The translations under genes and the position numbers were made by a program. Positions 1 to 10,918 of a DNA stretch of 64,000 bases are shown piece by piece. The notes beneath the pieces are model-generated. The model made no database searches, had not been told where the DNA came from, and saw nothing but the letters and a program-made list of their open reading frames with translations. The number at the start of each line of letters is the position of its first letter. Within the stretch, counting starts at the first letter, position 1. This stretch comes from Piezodorus guildinii (Eukaryota; Arthropoda; Insecta; Hemiptera; Pentatomidae), in NCBI GenBank assembly GCA_023052935.1, contig CM041298.1:5537344-5601343 (forward strand), written 5' to 3'.

Positions 1-117
1 TGCCTCTTCTGGTAAGCTGATTTTGATGAAAAAGATTTAGTAACGTCTCGGAGGTATAGTTGTCTTAGATTATGAAATTTCAGTTTCATAGGACTTATCG
101 TTTTTGCCCGGGAGTTA

Positions 118-153
<36 letters not shown>

Positions 154-280
154 CTTTTTGCGGGACTTGGTTATTTTGACTCAGGGGACCCTAAAACGTG
201 TATTTCCGTTGAAAACTGGGATTCGAAAATTTTCACGATCGCAATACTTTCCCTTACTATATATAGTAAGTGAAAGTAAA
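1..280 (+). mobile_element. HE1 element, 3' part, cut by window edge
   Basis: This is the 3' third of an HE1 copy. It contains the conserved block ending in a CA microsatellite (about 119-148), then the terminal hairpin and the GTAAGTGAAAGT end near 265-277. The 5' part lies outside the window. It is non-coding; membership rests on close similarity to the full copies at 49053 and 58015. Confidence 0.85.
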
Positions 281-1130
281 AATAAAATAAGTTGTGGCTT
301 GACCATATAAGGTGATTTTTAATTTCTTTTTTTTTTCTTGGGAAAGAAGAAGAAAAAATAAATTTAAATTTAGCTCAAGCTAATCTACGATTGTGATCTC
401 CAAAAGGTCTAACATAAAAAAAAAAAAATTAGATAAAAAAAAAATGAAGGTATGATGCTGCGTTAAATGATAAGTATTCAAATAACAAAAAACCTCGATT
501 TTAAACCTGGAAGATAGATTTAATAAGGATGTATCGATGCCTGCTGACTTAATACCTCAGAGCCAACAATTCCTAATTAAATTATAGAATGTTTACATTT
601 TGCCAATATGTCTGTCTCCCTTCTACCTACCTTAATATCATTTAGTTGAGAACTGGTCTCTGTGCGGTTAGGTCTACTCTCTGTTCGTTATATAAATAAG
701 TTTTTACAGTGTTAATTATTGTTTATTAATTTTACATATGTTTCAGTTTAATTTGATTTTAAAATAATAATACATAAAAAACATTATCTTAGTTAATCAG
801 GTTTTAGAATTATTCATGTATAACCATCGTGTTAACTTTTTCAAGTAGTATTTTATTTAAATCTAACATATATATTTATTTATTCTTTTTCATATATGTT
901 TATTTAACATTATCCATCAAAACATAAATAATATGTCAACAATAATGTTAATTGAAATTTATTATAAATTTTAATCGATTAATAAGGTATGAATATACAT
1001 TTTACCCTAAAAATAAATATTTAAAAATACTCTATCAACCGTGTAAATTGTATTAATTAATAATATGTTTAATAAATACCTGTGAAACACGAATAGATAT
1101 CACTGTTATGGAAATAAATAAGACTGAATA
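281..1130. other. AT-rich stretch without recognisable gene
   Basis: The sequence is very AT-rich with homopolymer A and T runs. No long open frame, RNA gene or repeat family shared with the rest of the window was seen. Confidence 0.6.
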
Positions 1131-1139
1131 TTATTTTAA

Positions 1140-1418
1140 TCAGTTTTGAGCTCGGTGGTATCAGAAGCCGCTTCTCTTGAGTCAAAATAACTTTCCTAGA
1201 CACAACTTCACTTAGATTCACTCTTGTTCGGTTCGGGTCCGTGTCGAGTGGTTAACTTTATTTTGAATGTGTGCAAAATGTGTTATAAATGTGAAAATAA
1301 TTATTTATTTAAGATTTTTAATGGCTCTCTTCATTTTACTATTTATTTTCGTTTCGAAATATTCCTGTTAACTTGAAGAATGGAGGCCATATTGAAACTT
1401 TCAACATAAAGGTAAGAA
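1140..1418 (+). promoter_or_regulatory. Possible TATA-less promoter and first exon
   Basis: An arthropod-type initiator, TCAGTT, lies at 1140-1145. It is followed by a block clearly richer in G and C than its flanks (about 1141-1260), including a CG-containing stretch near 1220-1250. About 270 bp downstream, AAAG|GTAAGAAT at about 1408-1419 is a strong match to a U1 donor site. An ATG at 1380 opens only nine codons before a stop, so the exon would be largely non-coding. The combination fits an untranslated first exon, but no partner exon is proven and all three signals can occur by chance in 64 kb. Confidence 0.22.
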
Positions 1419-2089
1419 TTTAAAATTATGCATGACCATATTTTTTAAGGATCGTACTTCAACATAATTTATGGTATTATAATATTATTCTCTCAATGAC
1501 GGTTGAAAATGACTATTATTTAGTATAAAATATAATAAATTTATTTACCATACAAATAATTTAATATTTATAATCTAATCTGCTTTATTAATTCCCTTTT
1601 AGTTATACTACCGAAAAAACAATTAAAAATAGTATTATATATTTATCAATATAATATGTAGGCTGTGAAATTGCAACTGTATCATTTTTATTAATTTTGT
1701 CTTTATCCTATAAATACATATATTTATTAGACTTGACGAATATTAAATATATGCTCCTGTGATAAGTATAATTTTTGGTATATAAAACTCTATTATAGTC
1801 GGTATCATCAGTAAATATTTCTCACCTAATTTATAATCAAATCAAGGCTGTTATATTTCGATTTCTTTCTGTTTCTTATTCTGAAATTCGGAAATAGAGA
1901 AATTGGGGTATTTTTACAAAATTTTATACTTAAAATGAAATATTTGAACAGTTCCAAGTATGAAAATATTTCTGATTATAAGGAACTTTAACAATACTTT
2001 CATCCTGAGCTGAGCTCTGTATATATTAATTATCATTCCAAAACCTATAAATCAGTAGATTAATATGTCAATATATATCTTATTATTCT
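1419..2089. other. AT-rich stretch, no gene seen
   Basis: Low-complexity AT-rich sequence. If the upstream donor were real this would be intron. Nothing else is supported. Confidence 0.5.
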
Positions 2090-2520
2090 AATAAAAGTAA
2101 TCGATCTGACAAAATTGCTAAAAGCGAAATTAAGAACCAACAAATCCGAAGCTAAAAACTGTATAAATATAAAAATTATAAATTTTATTTATTTATATAT
2201 AAAATATTTATATTTTTAGAAAAAAATATATTAATTTCTATGTATTGATTTAAAACTAAGTTGAAACTTATTGTGTTAATATAAGTGGTAGATTTGGCAA
2301 CACTGCTAATAGCGAAATTAAGAACCATAAAAGTTCATAAATATAAATTAAAAATTATATATTTTATATAAAATAGTCACATCTTTGGAACACACACACA
2401 CACACACATATATATATTTATTTATTTCTATATATTGATTTAAATACGTTAAACTTTAGGTGTTAATATGAGTGGTAGATCTGGCAACATTGCTAATAGC
2501 GAAATACAAGCCATAACAGT
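2090..2520. repeat. Tandem repeat, about 187 bp, three units
   Basis: A motif of the form agtggtagatctggcaaca followed by attgctaatagcgaa starts at 2096, 2284 and 2471, spaced 188 and 187 bp. The AT-rich sequence between the motifs also aligns. A short CA/TA microsatellite (about 2392-2418) sits in the second interval. The first unit is the most diverged. No coding content. Confidence 0.75.
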
Positions 2521-4429
2521 GAACTTACAACCTTTCATCTCAATCCTTGTGATATATTTATCCTTTTAATATGTATTTAATATAAAAATCCTTCAAAGCC
2601 ATAGGTATACTGAACTTTTAAACTAGCATCTTAAATCATATTCTATATTTATTTTAATACATTAATTTTGAATTATTATTTCATCACGTTACTAAAATTC
2701 ACTTGATTAAAATATTTTAAGAATTAAGTCATCTTATTTACTTTTAGAAAAATAAAATCGGGTGATAAATATTATTCATTTTATTATTTTTTTGTTTTTC
2801 CGTTGTATTAGTTTTTGTAAAGATTATATGAATTTCTGGAATATAATTCAATAATACTTAATGAATATATATCAATATATTGTTTCATTTTGTCTCGTAG
2901 AAATTTCAGTATATTAGCTTTATAATTCACAAAAACATTTTAAGATTAAATCTTTATATATTATAACAACTTTAAGAAATCATTGAATTCATTTATTTTT
3001 ATTTTACCTTTAATTAAAATGACATTAATTTTTAATAAATATATTTCTACATTCTAAATACATTTTTTCACAATGTATATAAAACGATCGTTTTTTTTCT
3101 CTATAAATTGATCGTTTTGTTGTAAAATATAATTTTATTTTTTTATTTTCAGAATGTTTAATTATATATAATATTTTTAAATTCAAGGTTTAAAAAAATT
3201 ATGATTTTTCCTCTTATTTTTTCTGGTACTGCAATGAGATGACTTAAAAGCTTTTGAATTGGGATAATAATTATGTTTAAACATATGAGACGTTGATTTC
3301 CAAAAGGTACTATATCCACTTTAGTTAATTTTACAGGAAACGCAAAAATCTGTCATTTATTTATTACTGGACCAATTTACTTGAATCTTTTTTTTATTAA
3401 AATATAAAGTCAATATTTAAGCGTGTTACCAACTTATTTTTCCAAATTATTGCACTTTTCTTATGAATTTTGAACAATTAAATATTGATATAGTACCTTT
3501 TAGAAAGAATACAACGTCGTAAGTTGGTAACAGTCACTATAACCTTCCTAATACCACATTACCGATAACTAACGTCTTTATATCGTTAATTACTAAGTTT
3601 TGTATATTTCCTTATTCTCTCTCTGAGAAATATCTTTCTTTCTTGGTGAATTACATTGATTATCTATTCTTCATAAAGAAAGTAAATATTCAAAGGACAA
3701 TTTATCTGTTATGGCACTATAGTAAGAAAATATGTAAATATGAAGTTTGTTTTGAACTTGTATTTACTATTTGTGTGAATTTAGTAACTTTATCTATTAT
3801 TATTAACTACGTGTAAACAATATTTAGCTATAGAGTCTGATAAATAAATAACTTTTGAGCTTTTATTTTTCATTAAAAAATCTACTATTAAGTTAGTTCA
3901 GTCACGGTTTTTCCTCTCATATTTAGCAAGTTCGTGGAATGCTAATTCCAACTATTTTCTGGATAAAATACCATTATTCTGTTAAAATGTGAGTTTCTTA
4001 AGATTATTCTATCAAATTTATGTGGCTGCAAGAAGAAATACTATGAAAAAACGAAATTTAATTGGGAACCTACGAGAACCGAAGCGAGGTAATTAAGTTG
4101 TTTAAAATAGCCTAAAAACTAATTATTAGGTTAAAACTATTGCTCAAAATTGTAGCAGTGATTCAAGTGATTAAATGAACCAATAAAAATGCACAAATGA
4201 AGAAAACGATAAATTAATGGTGATATATTGTTTTATTTATGATGCTTCTGCCGTATAGTAGGAAATATAGTATCTTTTGAAAGGAAAGGTTATATCTGTT
4301 TAGCCCGCATCAGATTTTTTTTTATAATTCTCCATTAAAAAATATATACAACCCTAAAAATACAAGTAGTAGCTATTATTATCGTTTATGCATCAAGCGT
4401 AGTAGTAACCTTTACAATTATTATTTTAC
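2521..4429. other. AT-rich stretch without gene
   Basis: About 1.9 kb of AT-rich sequence. I see no open frame of note, no structured RNA and no similarity to the repeat families found elsewhere in the window. Confidence 0.55.
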
Positions 4430-4512
4430 TATCTCAGTGTAACCCATGTTTTTCACACGGGCAATTATAGTAATAATTTAAATGGCAAAACAACGTTTGC
4501 CCGGTCAGCTAG
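4430..4512 (+). mobile_element. Helitron-type 3' terminus
   Basis: A hairpin with a GGCAAA/TTTGCC stem at 4484-4501 is followed, 7 bp later, by CTAG at 4509-4512 and then T. A stem-loop just upstream of CTRR at an A/T insertion point is the diagnostic 3' end of Helitrons. The TC-starting 5' end was not found, so the element length is unknown. No Rep/helicase coding sequence is nearby, so this is a non-autonomous or truncated copy. Confidence 0.6.
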
Positions 4513-4672
4513 TAATAATATAATAATGAATAGACATTATAAAATAAACATAATGTTTACTTGCTAGATGCACTTTTCGCTACGATGAACTTAAAATCCC
4601 AAAGTGATAAACTATTATTTGATCAGACTGTAAATTTTTAAACAGAATTAGCACCATATTTAAATTTCTGTA

Positions 4673-5523
4673 GAATTGATTAAATCGAATTTCGATGGAT
4701 ACATTTCTTTTACTAAATAACTTATTGTTTTATTATCTAGAAGAATCAGTTAGTTTTGAAACTCTTATTTCATCACTCCAGATTAACTTTTACAATTTCG
4801 TGTATCAGATAATATTTTTTTCTAAAATCTTCATATACCTTAAAATACCTTTCAAACAGAAATAGCACCATATTTAAATTTCACCAGTTCTAACAAGGAG
4901 CGGTTCACTAGCATAAAATAAAATTTTCCGTTAAATCTGATAAAAACTAATAAAAAATATGTTGTGGCAACACTCCTCGACTTTCACTTACCTGCATTGT
5001 TAAAATCAATTTAAGAATTTCAAACACAGTTAGATATGACAGTTTTTAAAGAATTGATTAAATCGAATTTCGATGGATACATTTCTTTTACTAAATAACT
5101 TATTGTATTATTATTTAGAAGAATCAGTTAGTTTTGAAACTCTTATTTCATCACTCCATATTAACTTTTACAATTTCGTGTATCAGATAATATTTTTTTC
5201 TAAAATCTTCATATACCTTAAAATACCTTTCAAACAGAAATAGCACCATATTTAAATTTCACCAGTTCTAACAAGGAGCAGTTCACTTGCATAAAATAAA
5301 ATTTTCCGTTAAATCTGATAATAACTAATAACAAATCTGTTGTGGCAACACACGACTTCCACTTACCTGCATTGTTAAAATCAATTTAAGAATTTTCAAA
5401 CACAGTTAGATATGACAATTTTAATAGAATTGATTAAATCGAATTTCGATGGATACATTTCTTTTACTAAATAACATATTGTATTATTATCTAGAAGAGT
5501 CAGTTAGTTTTGAAACTCTATAC
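4673..5523 (+). repeat. Tandem repeat, about 377 bp, carrying HE1-like 5' ends
   Basis: Units begin gaattgattaaatcg at 4673, 5051 and 5427, giving two full units (378 and 376 bp) and a partial third. Each full unit contains an HE1-like 5' segment (a ggcaacac motif, then cgacttycacttacctgc) and a downstream part that resembles the first 200 bp of HE1. The third unit is interrupted at about 5523 by the J2 LINE, and unit sequence resumes near 6645. Confidence 0.8.
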
Positions 5524-6439
5524 GTCTATATTTGGGCCATCAAGAATGGACTAAGACTTAATGTTGATAAAACGAAAGCTATTCTCATCGGTTCCAAACA
5601 TCTGCTCAACTCCCTCTCCTGCCACTCCTTACTGTACCTCAATCATAGACCTATCATCTTCCAAACGTCCGTTAAGAAACCTTGGCTTATTCCTCGACCA
5701 AAACCTATCCTGGAATAATCACATTTCGCAAATTTCTAAAAAATCCATAGCCATTCTTAAACAGTTCCTCAGATTACGTGATTTAATACCTCTTAAAACC
5801 CGCCAGCTCCTAGTATCCTCTCTCATATTCCCCCACTTCGATTATGGCTGCCTGGTGTTTGGCAGACTGTCCGAGATGCTTGAGATGAGACTGAAGATAT
5901 TAATGAACTGTTTTATTAGATTCATCTTCGGAATCCCCAGGCGCTCTCATGTCTCCACCTGGTATGCAGAGTTGAAGTGGCTTTACCCAAAATTCCGACG
6001 AAAATACTTCTTAGGAACTTACCTTTACCAATCCTTCAGAACCAAAAAACCCCTCTATATTTACAATCCATTCCTGTCCACTCCATCAACACAAGATCCC
6101 AGCCCTCGAACTTGCTCATTCCATCCCACAGAACTGCTTCCTTTAAGAGATCTTTCGTCATACGTGCATCTTCATTTTGGAATTCCTTACCTATGTCGAT
6201 TCGTACATGCCAATCCTTAACTTCCTTCAAACATCACCTATTTATCCATCTCCTCGAACATCAATCTGCCGTGCCTTTATAAATTTAGCTTATCTGGCCT
6301 CTTTATTTTTATCTCAATTTTCTTTATTAATTTAATTTTTTGTTTTGTTTTAATATATTTTATTATTTGGATTTATTTACGGTTCTAATATGACTTTGTG
6401 CTTGTATATATTGGTGTATATGTGTGTGTGTTTGTATAT

Positions 6440-6485
<46 letters not shown>

Positions 6486-6642
6486 GATCCATATATATCA
6501 TAATGTGTAATCCATAAAATGCTGTATATAATCTGATAAATTCTACATAGCCAGAATTTAAATATTTTATTGTACATTTATATTATTCTTAGGGGACTAG
6601 CTGTCCCAGAATAAAATTTCTTTTCATTTCATTATATTATTG
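5524..6642 (+). pseudogene. J2 LINE: reverse-transcriptase C-terminal half (jockey/CR1-like), 5'-truncated
   Basis: Conceptual translation in two frames gives an RT palm/thumb and C-terminal region. Recognisable parts are LRLNVDKTKAI, then LGLFLDQNLSWNNHI (the conserved LG.D..L.W..H block after the catalytic YADD), then FPHFDYG. A frame change follows, and the tail FWNSLP...SFKHHL is typical of jockey/CR1 C-termini. The catalytic YADD and everything before it are missing, and at least two frameshifts are present, so the copy is dead. A 3' UTR-like stretch with an AT dinucleotide run (about 6437-6482) and a T/A-rich tail follows. The insertion split a 377-bp repeat unit. Confidence 0.8.
6437..6482. 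repeat. AT dinucleotide microsatellite
   Basis: An almost pure AT run inside the J2 3' UTR. Confidence 0.9.
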
Positions 6643-6843
6643 TTTTTAAACAGAAATATCACCACATTTAAATTTCACCAGTTCTAACAAGAAGCGGTTC
6701 ACTAGCATAAAAGAAAATTTTCCGTTAAAACAGCGTAATTCTTTGAAAAATATTCCTACTTTAAGTAAAATTAAATGTTCTGAAATATATTTCAACAACT
6801 GAGGTAAGTAACAATGCCGTGTGTTGCGCGCACCAGATGTTTC
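6643..6843. repeat. Remnant of 377-bp unit plus reversed HE1 5' end
   Basis: 6645-6730 repeats the part of the 377-bp unit with the aaatttcaccagttctaaca motif, interrupted upstream by J2. From about 6797 to 6841 the complement reads as an HE1 5' end (minus-strand TCTGGTGCGCGCAACAC, then a disrupted subterminal motif). Confidence 0.65.
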
Positions 6844-6845
6844 CC

Positions 6846-7282
6846 TTTATTCAACTGAGACTAAAGAAACCACGAAGCGCGCAAGATCCAGATTAACAAT
6901 TAGCATCGCATTTCTGAAGGGAAGATGTCGCTTATTCTTAAAGTGCTTTCGCTATTTACAATTAGGACTCGAAGCCGCTCCAAAGGCTCATCTGCTTTAT
7001 CGAGTTAGCGAGTTTGCACCAAAAGAGAATGTTCTTTGTGTCCCCTCCGTCTTGAGATTTCTTGTTTAGACAGCTTGGATTCTAGGGATTCGTTTGGCAA
7101 CTTTACATCTAAAGCTTGTTTAAAAATAAGGCCTTAATGAGAATTAGGGAACGGGGTTTAGTTGAAGTTTTAGTTCGTTGGTAGAGTTGTGTAAGAATTG
7201 TATTTTAGCTTTCAATGAAGATCGGCCGGATGTTTTACGGTTAGAGCGCCGTTTTCCGTGGTAACATTCTATGAAAATTATA
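6846..7282. other. No gene or known repeat seen
   Basis: Moderately GC-richer sequence. An 82-codon open frame at 6821-7069 starts inside the HE1 end and shows no domain or family feature, so it is not called as a gene. Confidence 0.45.
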
Positions 7283-7829
7283 TTGGGCTGTTTCACATGA
7301 AATGTCCGTTTTTATAGTTTCTGAAATACATAAAGGATTTTGCAGGTCTCTGTTGTTTTCTTCCGAATGTTTACATATTTAAAGTAAGCAGTTACTAATC
7401 CTCTACCTTTGTATTATAAACATTAGCTTCCCAATCAATTACCCACTTTTTAGCATACCTCCAAATATGAACATGGAAAAACGCGGTTTTCGAGTAATAT
7501 TTATGTAAGAGTTTAAACTAGAAATATTAGCAAGGCGTTTGGGAAAGGGAGTGTTAATGAACGGACCATTCGCCGTTGGTTTGCTAAATTTTCAGCTAGG
7601 GATACCGACTTGAAAAACTTGCCCCGAGGAAGACCTCCGTCCGTAATATACAACGATTTCCTCAAACATACTGTAGAAGAAAACCATTACCAAACAGTTA
7701 AAGAACTCTCAGCACAACTAAATGCAAGTGCATCTACCGTTTCCAGACATTTAAAGTATATTGGGAAAATAAAAAAGCTCAATACATCCTCATGATCTCA
7801 CTGAGCGGCAGCAAGACCCCATGTTTCAA
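7283..7829 (+). pseudogene. Mariner copy 1, 3'-truncated
   Basis: The element starts after TA with a TTGGGCTGT terminal repeat and the conserved GAAATGTCCGTTTT block. The reading frame is then a decayed version of the transposase N-terminus: part of the first helix-turn-helix is deleted, and the RRWFAKFSA and RGRPPS motifs and the second helix-turn-helix are still readable. It contains the AGCGGCAGCAAGACCCC junction of the deletion shared with copy 3. Sequence switches near 7829 to RTE, so the 3' inverted repeat is gone. Confidence 0.85.
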
Positions 7830-8440
7830 TTGAAAAAACTCGGGACTTTATTTCCCCCTGGATTTAATTTTTTCTCGTTATCATTGAACCTAAATACATA
7901 AATTTCTGTACGTGTTCAAAAGTATATACATCAATATCACCAACATCGCCACAATTTCTGCTACTAATCATATATTTCCGCAATTCCGCGTTGTGCAACC
8001 TTCTAAACTCCCCAGTGGCCTCATCTCTCTTCGGACCAAATATTTTACGCAGTACCTTACTCTCGAAAACCTTAAGCCGTTATTCATCCTTCAAAGTAAG
8101 CGGTCACGTTTGGCATCCGTAAAGAACCGTTGGAAGAATATTAGTTTTATAAATTCTAACCTTTAAGTTTTTATACAGAAGCCGCGAGCTTAGTAATTTA
8201 GCAACTGAATAGTAACACGCATTTCCCACCTTTAACCGGGACTTTATTTCTTCCTGGATTTCATTTTTTCTTGTTATCATTGAACCTAAATACATGAATT
8301 TCTCTACGTGTTCAAAAGTATAACCTGAAATATTAATATCATCAAGACCGCCACCATTTCTGCAACTAATCATATATTTCGTCTTATCGTTATTTATTTC
8401 GAGTCCTATTTCTTTACCGGTTTTCATTAACGTACTTGTA
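7830..8440 (-). pseudogene. RTE-A LINE fragment, internally rearranged
   Basis: The minus strand encodes the RT region downstream of YADD: LEINNDKTKYMISCRNGG, then FEHVEKFMYLGSMITRKN, then SRLKVGNACYYSVAKLL, then YKTNILPTVLYGCQT. At about 7980-8100 it continues to the segment just before the C-terminus. The stretch 7838-7980 then repeats, in the same orientation, the segment already present at 8235-8380. The copy therefore has a non-colinear, partly duplicated order. It abuts truncated mariner copy 1 directly. Confidence 0.8.
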
Positions 8441-8904
8441 TTTAGTCGTATAGCTTCCGTGTATAACGTGTATAATAAATTTATTGTTTACCCAACCCAA
8501 TATCTTGACATTTATTAAACTTTTATATTGATGTGTTTGCTTTGATGTCAATTTTTTTACCAAGTCCGAGATATCATAAAGTACGACTCAACAGAATATT
8601 CAATCACTTTTTCAAATTTTGGCAACAAAAAGACCTCCATGCTGTATTGTTCACTTGGCTATCCACAACATTACCTTTTATCCATTGTAATAACAATGAC
8701 AATAAAGAAAATAGTGTACAGATGTCATGAATGCAAATAGGATATGAAATCCTGGACATAACGAGCAGTAACTGAAATGGAAAGTTGGAAAAAAGGACGA
8801 AATGGATCTGTTTTCTTCAGTTGCCAGGATGTGATAGCAGTCGTTCACATCTAGAAGACTTTGCCTTGATTGGCAGTGGATATTTTAAACTACATAAATT
8901 GTGT
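8441..8904. other. No gene seen
   Basis: AT-rich sequence with only short, featureless open frames, such as 65 codons at 8533-8730. Confidence 0.45.
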
Positions 8905-8907
8905 AAT

Positions 8908-9085
8908 TATTGTTTATTCATTTAACTTACGCAATTTTAGTGCTAATTGTAGCTAACCGGAAGATGACATAGGGAGAGTCATAAGTTTTGTCTATTCCGG
9001 TTTAATTAAGATAGGAAACCATAACGAGCATCTGAAAAATGCTCGGGACAACCCTGTAACGTCCTCTCCAAAGGACGGCATAAAT
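8908..9085 (-). mobile_element. SINE S1, body and tail only, diverged
   Basis: Read on the minus strand, this aligns with the S1 body. It has a block ending in ggacgt, then gagcatttt, then cctatcttaattaaaccgg, and ends near a gaataaac tail at about 8914. The tRNA-like head is missing. Confidence 0.6.
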
Positions 9086-9776
9086 AAGGATTTTTACTAC
9101 ATTTGAAAATCCTGGATGGCTGTTACACTTGCCACTACACAACAGGTTACTCCTACGAAGGTGGAAGTAACTATAGAAATTTCATTCGTAAAGGCATTAA
9201 GCTCAGTTATTGCTATAACTTGACATGCTTAACTCTGGCAGTTTGTTATTATTCTACGATCGTTCCGAAAGAAATAAAAGTTTACTCGCTTTGACAAATA
9301 TTATTTTTAGGAATAAAACAAATTAGTTCTCAGAGAATTTTCGCTTCCACTATGGAATGCTGGAGAAGGATTTAGTGAGAGGCGTTGAAGGGGCAATGTA
9401 AACGGGGGACGAATGAGAAAGCAACAATTTTTCTCCAGGATTTCATTTGTTCCAGTAAGAAGCCCGACGTTGTAAACTTTAATTATTTCCCTCCTTTACA
9501 GCGGGCAGACCCAGGTAGCCGGCGGATCCCATCACGGAGGTAACGAAGTAATTACGAAAAAGGAATACACAAGAAGGTTCCAGGGAAAGAAATGAGAGCG
9601 GAATCAATTTCAATTAAGGGTTTCATTTAGAGGAGACAAACCAAAAGGGAATTTATCTTTTTATCTTTCAGTCTCAAGGGCTTTAATTATAATAGCGTTT
9701 GTATCTCTTTCTCACTCGTTTAAGGAAGGAAATATAAAAATAACGCCGTTTCTATCCACTAACACTAATCTCTTAT
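9086..9776. other. Unique-looking sequence with a possible microexon
   Basis: Less AT-rich than most of the window and not matched by any repeat family found here. A candidate microexon at 9502-9539 is bounded by a pyrimidine-rich tract ending TTTACAG and by GTAACG. Nothing else is supported. Confidence 0.35.
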
Positions 9777-9777
9777 A

Positions 9778-9790
9778 TATATATATATAT

Positions 9791-9821
<31 letters not shown>

Positions 9822-9830
9822 ATATATAAT
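9778..9830. repeat. TA dinucleotide microsatellite, interrupted
   Basis: Three TA runs separated by single T insertions. Confidence 0.9.
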
Positions 9831-10003
9831 AAAATGATTACGCGATTTAGGTTTTCGCAAACTCCTTCTAAACTACAAGACGGATTTTTACAAGGTTCTT
9901 ACTGTCATTTAGAGTGATATTTCCTGAAGGTTTAAAAGTAAAATACATTGGAATTTAACTCTTCTTCAAACGGGGAAAATAAAATTTCTGAATCCAAATA
10001 ATA

Positions 10004-10916
10004 TTGGGTTGTTGCACATGAAATGTCCATTTTTATAGTTTCTGAAATACAAAAAGGATTTTGCAGGTTTCTGTTGTTTTCTTCCGAATGTTTACATATT
10101 TAAAGTAAACAGTTACTAATCCTCTACCTTTGTATTATAAACATTAGCTTCCCAATCAATTACCTACTTTTTAGTATACCTCCAAATATGAACATGGAAA
10201 CACGCGATTTTCGAGTAATATTTTTGTACGAGTTTAAACTCGGCCATTCAGCAGCTGAGACCGCTAGAAATGTTTACAAGGCGTTTAAGGAAGGGAGTGT
10301 TAATGAACGGACCATTCGCCGTTGGTTTGCTAAGTTTTCAGCTGGGGATACCGACTTGAAAAACTTACCACGAGGAAGACCCCCGTCCTTAATAGACAAC
10401 GATGTCCTCAAACATACAGTAGAAGGAAACCCCTACCAAACAGTTAAAGGACCCTCAGCACAACTAAATGCAAGTGCATCTACCGTTTCCAGACATTTAA
10501 AGTGTATTGGGAAAGTAAAAATGCTCGATACATGGGTACCTCATGATCTCATTCAGCGGCTTGTTTCAAAACATACCGTGCAAAAATTGACAGAACTGGG
10601 CTACGAAGTTCTTCCGCACCCACCATATTCTCCCGACTTGCCTCCAACAGATTACCACCTGTTCAGGAATTTAGACAACTTCGTCAAAGCAAAACTTTTT
10701 AAATATGCTGATCAAGTGAAAAGTGCGTTTTCATATTTTGTTTCACTTCAAAGCTCAGAGTTTTTCAGTTCGGGGATAAAAAATTTGGTGTCACGTTGGG
10801 AAAAATGTGTAGAAAAAGAAGGTAAATACTTCGAATTAAATTATCTTGTTTTCATATCGTATTTTTAATAAAAATCCTTTACCTTGAAAACGGACATTTC
10901 ATGTGACACTACCCAA
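10004..10916 (+). mobile_element. Mariner copy 2, both ends intact, internally deleted
   Basis: A 913-bp element lies between TA dinucleotides (10002-10003 and 10917-10918). The inverted ends read TTGGGTTGT at the left and the complement of TTGGGTAGTGT at the right, each followed by a CACATGAAATGTCC-type block. A full mariner is about 1.3 kb, so about 0.4 kb of the transposase middle is missing. It is flanked on the right by a jockey fragment that also occurs, inverted, at 13588-14229. Confidence 0.92.
10188..10868 (+). CDS. Mariner transposase, internally deleted but open (226 codons)
   Basis: The intact frame starts MNMETRDFRVIFLYEFKLGH. The first helix-turn-helix spans about residues 10-50 and ends with RRWFAKFSAGD. 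A GRPPS linker lies at about 62-67. A second helix-turn-helix with SAQLNASASTVSRHL lies near 85-105. WVPHDL marks the start of the catalytic domain near 115. The frame then jumps to VSKHTVQKLTELGYEVL and YSPDLPPTDYHLFRNL, which carries the third catalytic Asp, and continues to the C-terminus. The first two catalytic Asp residues are absent, so it cannot catalyse transposition. Family knowledge says the N-terminal half binds the terminal repeats. Related full-length transposases are about 340-350 residues. Expression is not shown. Confidence 0.8.
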   Translation: MNMETRDFRVIFLYEFKLGHSAAETARNVYKAFKEGSVNERTIRRWFAKFSAGDTDLKNLPRGRPPSLIDNDVLKHTVEGNPYQTVKGPSAQLNASASTVSRHLKCIGKVKMLDTWVPHDLIQRLVSKHTVQKLTELGYEVLPHPPYSPDLPPTDYHLFRNLDNFVKAKLFKYADQVKSAFSYFVSLQSSEFFSSGIKNLVSRWEKCVEKEGKYFELNYLVFISYF

Positions 10917-10918
10917 TA

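Noticed and set aside
6377..6577. Tyr/Ile-rich frames over TA runs (also 58994-59249).
   Set aside because: Simple translation of TA microsatellites.
6821..7069. 82-codon frame with basic residues.
   Set aside because: Begins inside a reversed HE1 end. No family resemblance.
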